A stretch of DNA of 64,000 nt from Neodiprion pinetum (Eukaryota > Arthropoda > Insecta > Hymenoptera > Diprionidae): contig NC_060237.1 of assembly GCF_021155775.2 (NCBI RefSeq), positions 1,118,501 through 1,182,500 on the forward strand, given 5' to 3'. This document shows, piece by piece, positions 24,426-35,594 of this stretch (its first letter is position 1; every line of letters starts with the position of its first letter). A program made the position numbers and the translations under genes. The notes under the pieces were generated by a model. That model worked only from the letters and a program-made list of their open reading frames with translations. It was not told where the DNA came from and ran no database searches.

Positions 24426-27400
24426 TTGTCGAAAATTTTCGCGATTTTGAAAAGTGCTGGAATGAATTCTTTCTGGCACTATTCCGACGTAATTTTGCGA
24501 GAGAAATCGATTGGGCGCAGTCCCGATACGCTGCGATCAACGCATCAAAAGTTACAGCCAAAAAACGAGAACCTGTTTTTAAGACATTTTTCAGCAGGTG
24601 CTTTTCGTTCGTAACTTCTCTCCTGTTGATCCCACGCTCCTTTCGCTGCGTTTTCTGAAATCCTGAGGGTCCAGTTAGTCAGGAAAGGGTCGTTTGAATC
24701 GAATCTGAGACCACAAATTTTTCGGCCAAAAAATTAAGAAAAAATAAGGCTAACCCCTTTGCATTTTTGTCGAAAATTTTCGCGATTTTGAAAAGTGCTG
24801 GAATGAATTCTTTCTGGCACTATTCCGACGTAATTTTGCGAGAGAAATCGATTGGGCGCAGTCCCGATACGCTGCAATCAACGCATCAAAAGTTACAGCC
24901 AAAAAACGAGAACCTGTTTTTGAGACATTTTTCAGCAGGTGCTTTTTGGTTCGTAACTTCTCTCCTGTTGATCCCACGCTCCTTTCGCTGCGTTTTCTGA
25001 GTTCCTGGGGGTCCAGTTAGTCAGGAAAGGGTCATTTAAATCGAATCTGAGACCAAAAATTTTTCGGCCAAAAAATGAAGAAAAAGTAAGGCTAACCCCT
25101 TTGCATTTTTGTCGAAAATTTTCGCGATTTTGAAAAGTGCTGGAATAAATTCTTTCTGGCACTATTCCGACGTAATTTTGCGAGAGAAATCGATTGGGCG
25201 CAGTCCCGATACGCTGCGATCAACGCATCAAAAGTTACAGCCAAAAAACGAGAACCTGTTTTTAAGACATTTTTCAGCAGGTGCTTTTTCGTTCGTAACT
25301 TCTCTCCTGTTGATCCCACGCTCCTTTCGCTGCGTTTTCTGAGTTCCTGGGGGTCCAGTTAGTCAGGAAAGGGTCATTTGAATCGAATCTGAGACCAAAA
25401 ATTTTTCGGCCAAAAAATGAAGAAAAAGTAAGGCTAACCCCTTTGCATTTTTGTCGAAAATTTTCGCGATTTTGAAAAGTGCTGGAATAAATTCTTTCTG
25501 GCACTATTCCGACGTAATTTTGCGAGAGAAATCGATTGGGCGCAGTCCCGATACGCTGCGATCAACGCATCAAAAGTTACAGCCAAAAAACGAGAACCTG
25601 TTTTTAAGACATTTTTCAGCAGGTGCTTTTTCGTTCGTAACTTCTCTCCTGTTGATCCCACGCTCCTTTCGCTGCGTTTTCTGAGTTCCTGGGGGTCCAG
25701 TTAGTCAGGAAAGGGTCATTTAAATCGAATCTGAGACCAAAAATTTTTCGGCCAAAAAATGAAGAAAAAGTAAGGCTAACCCCTTTGCATTTTTGTCGAG
25801 AATTTTCGCGATTTTGAAAAGTGCTGGAATAAATTCTTTCTGGCACTATTCCGACGTAATTTTGCGAGAGAAATCGATTGGGCGCAGTCCCGATACGCTG
25901 CGATCAACGCATCAAAAGTTACAGCCAAAAAACGAGAACCTGTTTTTAAGACATTTTTCAGCAGGTGCTTTTCGTTCGTAACTTCTCTCCTGTTGATCCC
26001 ACGCTCCTTTCGCTGCGTTTTCTGAAATCCTGAGGGTCCAGTTAGTCAGGAAAGGGTCGTTTGAATCGAATCTGAGACCACAAATTTTTCGGCCAAAAAA
26101 TTAAGAAAAAATAAGGCTAACCCCTTTGCATTTTTGTCGAAAATTTTCGCGATTTTGAAAAGTGCTGGAATAAATTCTTTCTGGCACTATTCCGACGTAA
26201 TTTTGCGAGAGAAATCGATTGGGCGCAGTCCCGATACGCTGCAATCAACGCATCAAAAGTTACAGCCAAAAAACGAGAACCTGTTTTTAAGACATTTTTC
26301 AGCAGGTGCTTTTTGGTTCGTAACTTCTCTCCTGTTGATCCCACGCTCCTTTCGCTGCGTTTTCTGAGTTCCTGGGGGTCCAGTTAGTCAGGAAAGGGTC
26401 ATTTAAATCGAATCTGAGACCAAAAATTTTTCGGCCAAAAAATGAAGAAAAAGTAAGGCTAACCCCTTTGCATTTTTGTCGAAAATTTTCGCGATTTTGA
26501 AAAGTGCTGGAATAAATTCTTTCTGGCACTATTCCGACGTAATTTTGCGAGAGAAATCGATTGGGCGCAGTCCCGATACGCTGCGATCAACGCATCAAAA
26601 GTTACAGCCAAAAAACGAGAACCTGTTTTTAAGACATTTTTCAGCAGGTGCTTTTTGGGTCGTAACTTCTCTCCTGTTGATCCCACGCTCCTTTCGCTGC
26701 GTTTTCTGAGTTCCTGGGGGTCCAGTTAGTCAGGAAAGGGTCATTTAAATCGAATCTGAGACCAAAAATTTTTCGGCCAAAAAATGAAGAAAAAGTAAGG
26801 CTAACCCCTTTGCATTTTTGTCGAAAATTTTCGCGATTTTGAAAAGTGCTGGAATAAATTCTTTCTGGCACTATTCCGACGTAATTTTGCGAGAGAAATC
26901 GATTGGGCGCAGTCCCGATACGCTGCAATCAACGCATCAAAAGTTACAGCCAAAAAACGGGAACCTGTTTTTAGGACATTTTTCAGCAGGTGCTTTTTGG
27001 TTCGTAACTTCTCTCCTGTTGATCCCACGCTCCTTTCGCTGCGTTGTCTGAGTTCCTGGGGGTCCAGTTAGTCAGGAAAGGGTCATTTAAATCGAATCTG
27101 AGACCAAAAATTTTTCGGCCAAAAAATGAAGAAAAAGTAAGGCTAACCCCTTTGCATTTTTGTCGAAAATTTTCGCGATTTTGAAAAGTGCTGGAATGAA
27201 TTCTTTCCGGCACTATTCCGACGTAATTTTGCGAGAGAAATCGATTGGGCGCAGTCCCGATACGCTGCGATCAACGCATCAAAAGTTACAGCCAAAAAAC
27301 GAGAACCTGTTTTTAAGACATTTTTCAGCAGGTGCTTTTCGTTCGTAACTTCTCTCCTGTTGATCCCACGCTCCTTTCGCTGCGTTTTCTGAAATCCTGA

Positions 27401-29550
27401 GGGTCCAGTTAGTCAGGAAAGGGTCGTTTGAATCGAATCTGAGACCACAAATTTTTCGGCCAAAAAATTAAGAAAAAATAAGGCTAACCCCTTTGCATTT
27501 TTGTCGAAAATTTTCGCGATTTTGAAAAGTGCTGGAATAAATTCTTTCTGGCACTATTCCGACGTAATTTTGCGAGAGAAATCGATTGGGCGCAGTCCCG
27601 ATACGCTGCAATCAACGCATCAAAAGTTACAGCCAAAAAACGAGAACCTGTTTTTAAGACATTTTTCAGCAGGTGCTTTTTGGTTCGTAACTTCTCTCCT
27701 GTTGATCCCACGCTCCTTTCGCTGCGTTTTCTGAGTTCCTGGGGGTCCAGTTAGTCAGGAAAGGGTCATTTAAATCGAATCTGAGACCAAAAATTTTTCG
27801 GCCTAAAAATGAAGAAAAAGTAAGGCTAACCCCTTTGCATTTTTGTCGAAAATTTTCGCGATTTTGAAAAGTGCTGGAATAAATTCTTTCTGGCACTATT
27901 CCGACGTAATTTTGCGAGAGAAATCGATTGGGCGCAGTCCCGATACGCTGCGATCAACGCATCAAAAGTTACAGCCAAAAAACGAGAACCTGTTTTTAAG
28001 ACATTTTTCAGCAGGTGCTTTTTCGTTCGTAACTTCTCTCCTGTTGATCCCACGCTCCTTTCGCTGCGTTTTCTGAGTTCCTGGGGGTCCAGTTAGTCAG
28101 GAAAGGGTCATTTGAATCGAATCTGAGACCAAAAATTTTTCGGCCAAAAAATGAAGAAAAAGTAAGGCTAACCCCTTTGCATTTTTGTCGAAAATTTTCG
28201 CGATTTTGAAAAGTGCTGGAATAAATTCTTTCTGGCACTATTCCGACGTAATTTTGCGAGAGAAATCGATTGGGCGCAGTCACGATACGCTGCGATCAAC
28301 GCATCAAAAGTTACAGCCAAAAAACGAGAACCTGTTTTTAAGACATTTTTCAGCAGGTGCTTTTTCGTTCGTAACTTCTCTCCTGTTGATCCCACGCTCC
28401 TTTCGCTGCGTTTTCTGAGTTCCTGGGGGTCCAGTTAGTCAGGAAAGGGTCATTTAAATCGAATCTGAGACCAAAAATTTTTCGGCCAAAAAATGAAGAA
28501 AAAGTAAGGCTAACCCCTTTGCATTTTTGTCGAGAATTTTCGCGATTTTGAAAAGTGCTGGAATAAATTCTTTCTGGCACTATTCCGACGTAATTTTGCG
28601 AGAGAAATCGATTGGGCGCAGTCCCGATACGCTGCGATCAACGCATCAAAAGTTACAGCCAAAAAACGAGAACCTGTTTTTAAGACATTTTTCAGCAGGT
28701 GCTTTTCGTTCGTAACTTCTCTCCTGTTGATCCCACGCTCCTTTCGCTGCGTTTTCTGAAATCCTGAGGGTACAGTTAGTCAGGAAAGGGTCGTTTGAAT
28801 CGAATCTGAGACCACAAATTTTTCGGCCAAAAAATTAAGAAAAAATAAGGCTAACCCCTTTGCATTTTTGTCGAAAATTTTCGCGATTTTGAAAAGTGCT
28901 GGAATAAATTCTTTCTGGCACTATTCCGACGTAATTTTGCGAGAGAAATCGATTGGGCGCAGTCCCGATACGCTGCGATCAACGCATCAAAAGTTACAGC
29001 CAAAAAACGAGAACCTGTTTTTAAGACATTTTTCAGCAGGTGCTTTTTCGTTCGTAACTTCTCTCCTGTTGATCCCACGCTCCTTTCGCTGCGTTTTCTG
29101 AGTTCCTGGGGGTCCAGTTAGTCAGGAAAGGGTCATTTAAATCGAATCTGAGACCAAAAATTTTTCGGCCAAAAAATGAAGAAAAAGTAAGGCTAACCCC
29201 TTTGCATTTTTGTCGAAAATTTTCGCGATTTTGAAAAGTGCTGGAATAAATTCTTTCTGGCACTATTCCGACGTAATTTTGCGAGAGAAATCGATTGGGC
29301 GCAGTCCCGATACGCTGCGATCAACGCATCAAAAGTTACAGCCAAAAAACGAGAACCTGTTTTTAAGACATTTTTCAGCAGGTGCTTTTCGTTCGTAACT
29401 TCTCTCCTGTTGATCCCACGCTCCTTTCGCTGCGTTTTCTGAAATCCTGAGGGTCCAGTTAGTCAGGAAAGGGTCGTTTGAATCGAATCTGAGACCACAA
29501 ATTTTTCGGCCAAAAAATTAAGAAAAAATAAGGCTAACCCCTTTGCATTT
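24426..29550 (+). repeat. higher-order repeat block, 4-unit (1,367 bp) and 8-unit (2,734 bp) periods
   Basis: The 341-bp variant unit, also marked by CTGAAATCCTGAGGG and a TTAAGAAAAAATAAGG stretch, recurs at 1,367-bp spacing four times and then after 683 bp. Other rare variants recur at exactly 2,734 bp: GGGTCG at 23923 and 26657; GTTGTCTG at 24309 and 27043; GTCGAG at 25795 and 28529. This shows that blocks of four to eight units were amplified together. Confidence 0.85.
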
Positions 29551-30149
29551 TTGTCGAAAATTTTCGCGATTTTGAAGAGTGCTGGAATAAATTCTTTCTG
29601 GCACTATTCCGACGTAATTTTGCGAGAGAAATCGATTGGGCGCAGTCCCGATACGCTGCAATCAACGCATCAAAAGTTACAGCCAAAAAACGAGAACCTG
29701 TTTTTAAGACATTTTTCAGCAGGTGCTTTTTGGTTCGTAACTTCTCTCCTGTTGATCCCACGCTCCTTTCGCTGCGTTTTCTGAGTTCCTGGGGGTCCAG
29801 TTAGTCAGGAAAGGGTCATTTAAATCGAATCTGAGACCAAAAATTTTTCAGCCAAAAAATGAAGAAAAAGTAAGGCTAACCCCTTTGCATTTTTGTCGAA
29901 AATTTTCGCGATTTTGAAAAGTGCTGGAATAAATTCTTTCTGGCACTATTCCGACGTAATTTTGCGAGAGAAATCGATTGGGCGCAGTCCCGATACGCTG
30001 CGATCAACGCATCAAAAGTTACAGCCAAAAAACGAGAACCTGTTTTTAAGACATTTTTCAGCAGGTGCTTTTTCGTTCGTAACTTCTCTCCTGTTGATCC
30101 CACGCTCCTTTCGCTGCGTTTTCTGAGTTCCTGGGGGTCCAGTTAGTCA

Positions 30150-32630
30150 GGAAAGGGTCATTTAAATCGAATCTGAGACCAAAAATTTCTCGGCCAAAAA
30201 ATGAAGAAAAAGTAAGGCTAACCCCTTTGCATTTTTGTCGAAAATTTTCGCGATTTTGAAAAGTGCTGGAATAAATTCTTTCTGGCACTATTCCGACGTA
30301 ATTTTGCGAGAGAAATCGATTGGGCGCAGTCCCGATACGCTGCAATCAACGCATCAAAAGTTACAGCCAAAAAACGGGAACCTGTTTTTAGGACATTTTT
30401 CAGCAGGTGCTTTTTCGTTCGTAACTTCTCTCCTGTTGATCCCACGCTCCTTTCGCTGCGTTTTCTGAGTTCCTGGGGGTCCAGTTAGTCAGAAAAGGGT
30501 CATTTGAATCGAATCTAAGACCAAAAATTTTTCGGCGAAAAAATGAAGAAAAAGTAAGGCTAACCCCTTTGCATTTTCGTCAAAAATTTTCGCGATTTTG
30601 ACAAGTGCTGGAATAAATTCTTTCTGGCACTATTCCGACGTAATTTTGCGAGAGAAATCGATTGGGCGCAGTCCCGATACGCTGCGATCAACGCATCAAA
30701 AGTTACAGCCAAAAAACGAGAACCTGTTTTTAAGACATTTTTCAGCAGGTGCTTTTTTGTTCGTAACTTCTCTCCTGTTGATCCCACGCTCCTTTCGCTG
30801 CGTTTTCTGAGTTCCTGGGGGTCCAGTTAGTCAGGAAAGGGTCGTTTAAATCGAATCTGGGACCAAAAATTTTTCGGCCCAAAAATTAAGAAAAAGTAAG
30901 GCTAACCCCTTTGCATTTTTGTCGAAAATTTTCGCGATTTTGAAAAGTGCTGGAATAAATTCTTTCTGGCACTATTCCGACGTAATTTTGCGAGAGAAAT
31001 CGATTGGGCGCAGTCCCGATACGCTGCAATCAACGCATCAAAAGTTACAGCCAAAAAAAGAGAACCTGTTTTTAAGACATTTTTCAGCAGGTGCTTTTTG
31101 GTTCGTAACTTCTCTCCTGTTGATCCCACGCTCCTTTCGCTGCGTTGTCTGAGTTCCTGGGGGTCCAGTTAGTCAGGAAAGTGTCATTTAAATCGAATCT
31201 GAGACCAAAAATTTTTCAGCCAAAAAATGAAGAAAAAGTAAGGCTAACCCCTTTGCATTTTTGTCGAAAATTTTCGCGATTTTGAAAAGTGCTGGAATAA
31301 ATTCTTTCTGGCACTATTCCGACGTAATTTTGCGAGAGAAATCGATTGGGCGCAGTCCCGATACGCTGCGATCAACGCATCAAAAGTTACAGCCAAAAAA
31401 CGAGAACCTGTTTTTAAGACATTTTTCAGCAGGTGCTTTTTCGTTCGTAACTTCTCTCCTGTTGATCCCACGCTCCTTTCGCTGCGTTTTCTGAGTTCCT
31501 GGGGGTCCAGTTAGTCAGGAAAGGGTCATTTAAATCGAATCTGAGACCAAAAATTTCTCGGCCAAAAAATGAAGAAAAAGTAAGGCTAACCCCTTTGCAT
31601 TTTTGTCGAAAATTTTCGCGATTTTGAAAAGTGCTGGAATAAATTCTTTCTGGCACTATTCCGACGTAATTTTGCGAGAGAAATCGATTGGGCGCAGTCC
31701 CGATACGCTGCAATCAACGCATCAAAAGTTACAGCCAAAAAACGGGAACCTGTTTTTAGGACATTTTTCAGCAGGTGCTTTTTCGTTCGTAACTTCTCTC
31801 CTGTTGATCCCACGCTCCTTTCGCTGCGTTTTCTGAGTTCCTGGGGGTCCAGTTAGTCAGAAAAGGGTCATTTGAATCGAATCTAAGACCAAAAATTTTT
31901 CGGCGAAAAAATTAAGAAAAAGTAAGGCTAACCCCTTTGCATTTTTGTCGAAAATTTTCGCGATTTTGAAAAGTGCTGGAATAAATTCTTTCTGGCACTA
32001 TTCCGACGTAATTTTGCGAGAGAAATCGATTGGGCGCAGTCCCGATACGCTGCAATCAACGCATCAAAAGTTACAGCCAAAAAAAGAGAACCTGTTTTTA
32101 AGACATTTTTCAGCAGGTGCTTTTTGGTTCGTAACTTCTCTCCTGTTGATCCCACGCTCCTTTCGCTGCGTTGTCTGAGTTCCTGGGGGTCCAGTTAGTC
32201 AGGAAAGTGTCATTTAAATCGAATCTGAGACCAAAAATTTTTCGGCCAAAAAATGAAGAAAAAGTAAGGCTAACCCCTTTGCATTTTTGTCGAAAATTTT
32301 CGCGATTTTGAAAAGTGCTGAAATAAATTCTTTCTGGCACTATTCCGACGTAATTTTGCGAGAGAAATCGATTGGGCGCAGTCCCGATACGCTGCGATCA
32401 ACGCATCAAAAGTTACAGCCAAAAAACGAGAACCTGTTTTTAAGACATTTTTCAGCAGGTGCTTTTTCGTTCGTAACTTCTCTCCTGTTGATCCCACGCT
32501 CCTTTCGCTGCGTTTTCTGAGTTCCTAGGGGTCCAGTTAGTCAGGAAAGGGTCATTTAAATCGAATCTGAGACCAAAAATTTTTCGGCCAAAAAATGAAG
32601 AAAAAGTAAGGCTAACCCCTTCGCATTTTT
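30150..32630 (+). repeat. second higher-order block, 1,368- and 1,026-bp periods
   Basis: AAATTTCTCGG occurs at about 30187 and 31555 (1,368 bp apart). CGGGAACCTG with TTTTTAGGAC occurs at about 30375 and 31743. AAAAAAAGAGAACC occurs near 31056 and 32082, and AAAGTGTCATTT near 31181 and 32207 (both 1,026 bp, three units). Two overlapping block duplications of different length are the simplest reading. Confidence 0.75.
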
Positions 32631-32973
32631 GTCGAAAATTTTCGCGATTTTGAAAAGTGCTGGAATAAATTCTTCCTGGCACTATTCCGACGTAATTATG
32701 CGAGAGAAATCGATTGGGTGCAGTCCCGATACGCTGCGATCAACGCATCAAAAGTTACAGCCAAAAAACAAGAACCTGTTTTTAAGACATTTTTCAGCAG
32801 GTGCTTTTTCGTTCGTAACTTCTCTCCTGTTGATCCCACGCTCCTTTCGCTGCGTTTTCTGAGTTCCTGGGGGTCCAGTTAGTCAGGAAAGGGTCATTTA
32901 AATCGAATCTGAGACCAAAAATTTTTCGGCCAAAAAATGAAGAAAAAGTAAGGCTAACCCCTTTGCATTTTTG

Positions 32974-33295
32974 AAACTCACAAGAATGGAAAAGCTTATC
33001 TTGTAGTATTTTTTCCGACAAATCCTGACATTCTCCGAAAAACGCTGGAAAAAATTTGACCTCTATTTTAGAGTCAATATGCGAGAGAAAATGATAGTTT
33101 AATCACCCAGAGCACAGGATCGCACTATATTGCAGAAAATGACAGTCTTATGGAATCTTTGCAACTGTCGATTTTACAAAGCTGTGTTTGTCTTTCTGGA
33201 ATTTCCATGGGTTAAAAATCACAGCCAGAAATCTCGTACAATTTTTTCCACACATGATTCTAGCAAGTTCCAAGTGTTTTTTTTCCGAGGTCACC
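32974..33295 (+). repeat. right-edge diverged satellite monomer
   Basis: After an insertion-like break (GAAACTCACAAGAATGG), the order of the unit resumes in degraded form. GAAAAACGCTGGAAAAAATT corresponds to GAAAAGTGCTGGAATAAATT, AATATGCGAGAGAAAATG to AATTTTGCGAGAGAAATCG, and, around 33215-33260, AAAAATCACAGCCAGAAATC to AAAAGTTACAGCCAAAAAAC followed by a T-rich stretch ending CACACAT. The length to the end of this correspondence is close to one unit. Confidence 0.6.
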
Positions 33296-33569
33296 AAGGC
33301 GCTAGTATTATTGGTTCAAGGAATAAATTTCACAAATTCAAAATATATCTCCTTCTCAGAATCGCAAATATTTTGTCACATCAATTAGTGTCCGACGATT
33401 CTCGAAGTCAATTTACTGTTGTTGTATGATAGTATTTTCGTTGTACGTAATTGATCACATCTTTAAGCTGATGATGCAATCAAATATACATGTATCTTGA
33501 GATGCTATTATTATGTAATGAAGGGGAAATGAAAGTAACCTCTTCGACATATGTATATTTTCGTAATCA

Positions 33570-33575
33570 TTTATT
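33570..33575 (-). terminator. candidate minus-strand poly(A) signal
   Basis: AATAAA on the minus strand lies about 44 nt downstream of the stop codon of the possible terminal exon 33619-33747. The spacing suits a compact insect 3' end. Confidence 0.35.
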
Positions 33576-33618
33576 GATTTTACAAGATACATTCTTGTCA
33601 CATTTTTAAGAAGGTTCT

Positions 33619-33747
33619 TTACCAGCAAGGAAAATCTTCATAATCAATATTGTCCAACTCATAACCTTTCTTTTCAAAATCATGTACATTTCCATGGTGT
33701 ATCTTTTCATAATAAAGCAGAACAGTATAAATTTCATTACCGACGCA
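33619..33747 (-). CDS. possible terminal exon, product unknown
   Basis: On the minus strand, after TTATTCAAG, 42 codons are open to a TAA at 33619-33621. The peptide starts CVGNEIYTVLLYYEKIHHG and ends DYEDFPCW, an acidic and tyrosine-rich composition unlike the Arg/Ser noise elsewhere. An AATAAA follows at 33570. In the same frame just upstream, after an in-frame TGA, comes another hydrophilic stretch beginning DESKKQSASSPRKDCEVHK. It could be a genuine last exon, or a decayed gene with an in-frame stop. A second frame through the same DNA is also open for 78 codons. I do not recognise the family and found no convincing upstream exon. Confidence 0.25.
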   Translation of the reverse strand, partial: CVGNEIYTVLLYYEKIHHGNVHDFEKKGYELDNIDYEDFPCW

Positions 33748-33859
33748 CTTGAATAATCACTTCCCACATATCTTATGCACCTCGCAATCCTTCCGAGGGC
33801 TGGATGCACTCTGTTTCTTGGACTCGTCACATCAGAACGCATTCGTCCCGAAACATCTG

Positions 33860-35594
33860 TAACATAAATTATCGGTTGAAATTACGTATTCAGGTATTTA
33901 TCACAATTCATCGCAATTGTGTTTGTTCAGGTATGACGCAAGGGTTGCTGGAAAGGTGAATTTGATTTTAGGACACCAGCCGTGGTTCACAAATCCTAAT
34001 TTTTTCGATGAACCGGATGTGCTCGGTACCACACCGGAATAAGCTGAACGCAAATAATGCAGGCAGGCGGAGATAGGCTCCATGCACACCCACAATGATA
34101 CACGCGACGTGCCTCTGCGCGCGAGGTGTTCGACTAGATTAATTCTGTGGACTGGTGGATTGCTGCTTGGTCAGCGCGTACCGGCAAGGATAGGCGCTCC
34201 GTTTTTACTCAAACATAAAAATACGTATCTGTTATAAATCGCAAACCCAACACTCGAACTATAAAATTTGCCTAAAATGTACAAATCTGAAGGTGCAGAG
34301 CACCGCCATTGATCCAGCTAAGTTTTACTGACACCGTACAATATTCTGTGACTTGCAAAGTAATTCGAGTTTTCAGTGCAGCATTGGTCAAAATAATTCG
34401 TAAATTACCTGGCCAGTAACGGGATGATACGGTGTGCTATGCTTTGTACTGAGAAATCATAGTGCGTAAAGATCCTCAGTTATATCGTACAATTCAAGCC
34501 CACTAATTAAGTAATCTGTGATTCGGGGATCTTGGCCAACAACCGTGGTGCCTAGTGCTAACAGGCTCGACTAATCTCACCTTCGAGCTGCTAAAGAAAT
34601 GGGACGCGTAAACCTTTGATTACACACAATTTAGACAGGAAACTATCGAAACATTACAACCAGTTACACGCACTCAAAGAATTGCCCAACAGTGTAGACA
34701 CTCACCGACAATACCTGACGCACACCCTGCAACACCTCAGTTCCGAGACTCAACAGGTACGACCAAATTCCAGAGTGTTACACCATTCGAAGCACGTATA
34801 AATTCAAATTCCCCCTTCGTTCGATCACGTTGGCCAGTCCTTCAAACAGAAAATAACAAAAACGGTAGGTAAACCCCAATAATCACCGAAGGTGCGCCAT
34901 GGGAAGTGAAACTAAGCCAGCCCTTTCACCCGCGGCCTGCACTGGGCCATTGGACCGCGCATTATTCGTCATCGACGGCCCATCGAGTGTATGCGTACCA
35001 CGCCTGCCGGCACTCGGCCGCACGTGTGTATAACCTGTGTACGAGCGTAATTACCGAGTCCCTTGATCGCAGCCCGTGCCGCAAACCTGGATGAACGCCG
35101 ATCCCCTCCGAGCCCCACTACTTCCTTCCTGTATCCGGTATGTCGCGCTCCAGGGATCGCGCACCCGCGGACTCCCCGGCCCGACTTGCCTCGGTTTCAG
35201 TTCAACACCGGCGTTTCCTACGTACTCAAGTTCGCAGTGGTCGTGGTGCTCGTACACGAGTACGAAACCAGTGGGTTTTAGCCGATTTCTGTCGTTTTGG
35301 GGGCCATTTCGCAACGATCAAGCACACATTTGAAGGTCTATTATCGACTTAAGAAGAAGGTACACGGGACACGGTTAACCGGCAATTATGGCTTCCAATC
35401 ACCTGGTACTTCATCGCTTTGTTACTGTTTGGATTTACAGCGTACAATTGTATGCAGATTTGTGGAAATGAAAACACCGAGCGTAATGGGTACCATGGAT
35501 GAGGACTTGCTTCAGCAGTTGGCCACGCGGTAAAAATAACGATCGAATCATGACCATTGCCAGGATTTGATTGAAAACCTGACGCTAAGCCAAA
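33860..35594. other. region upstream of the tetraspanin start
   Basis: No recognised coding exon. It should contain the tetraspanin promoter and 5' UTR, possibly including noncoding exons. An AC-rich stretch at about 34620-34800 is open in several frames simply because it lacks T-rich stop codons. No clear TATA box or initiator could be assigned. Confidence 0.4.

Larger units (their letters stand above)
20986..32973 (+). repeat. tandem satellite array, 35 units of 341-342 bp
   Basis: The landmark TTTGCATTTTTGTCGAAAAT recurs at a fixed spacing, and 35 full units can be counted between about 21,000 and 32,970. Thirty are 342 bp. Five (units starting near 24426, 25793, 27160, 28527 and 29210) lack one T and are 341 bp. 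Units differ at only a few sites, for example CTTTTTCGTTCG, CTTTTTGGTTCG, CTTTTTGGGTCG or CTTTTCGTTCG, and TGCGTTTTCTG or TGCGTTGTCTG. Each unit carries A/T tracts and the 12-bp palindrome CGAAAATTTTCG. Because 342 is a multiple of 3, short open frames of about 75 codons recur in every unit on both strands; I regard these as by-products. The array stops abruptly inside the landmark at 32973. Confidence 0.97.

Noticed and set aside
21006..32862. Repeated open frames of about 75-77 codons on both strands of every satellite unit
   Set aside because: They recur because the unit length is a multiple of three and units are nearly identical. Both strands are open at once, the peptides have no recognisable domain, and no promoter or independent codon-level constraint is visible.
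33215..33240. ATCACAGCCAG resembling the miR-2 family seed
   Set aside because: It lies in the diverged satellite monomer, aligns with the unit, and no hairpin precursor is evident.
34616..34801. Plus-strand stretch resembling a coiled coil before the tetraspanin
   Set aside because: The DNA is AC-rich and open in more than one frame, so the Gln/His/Thr-rich peptide is probably compositional.
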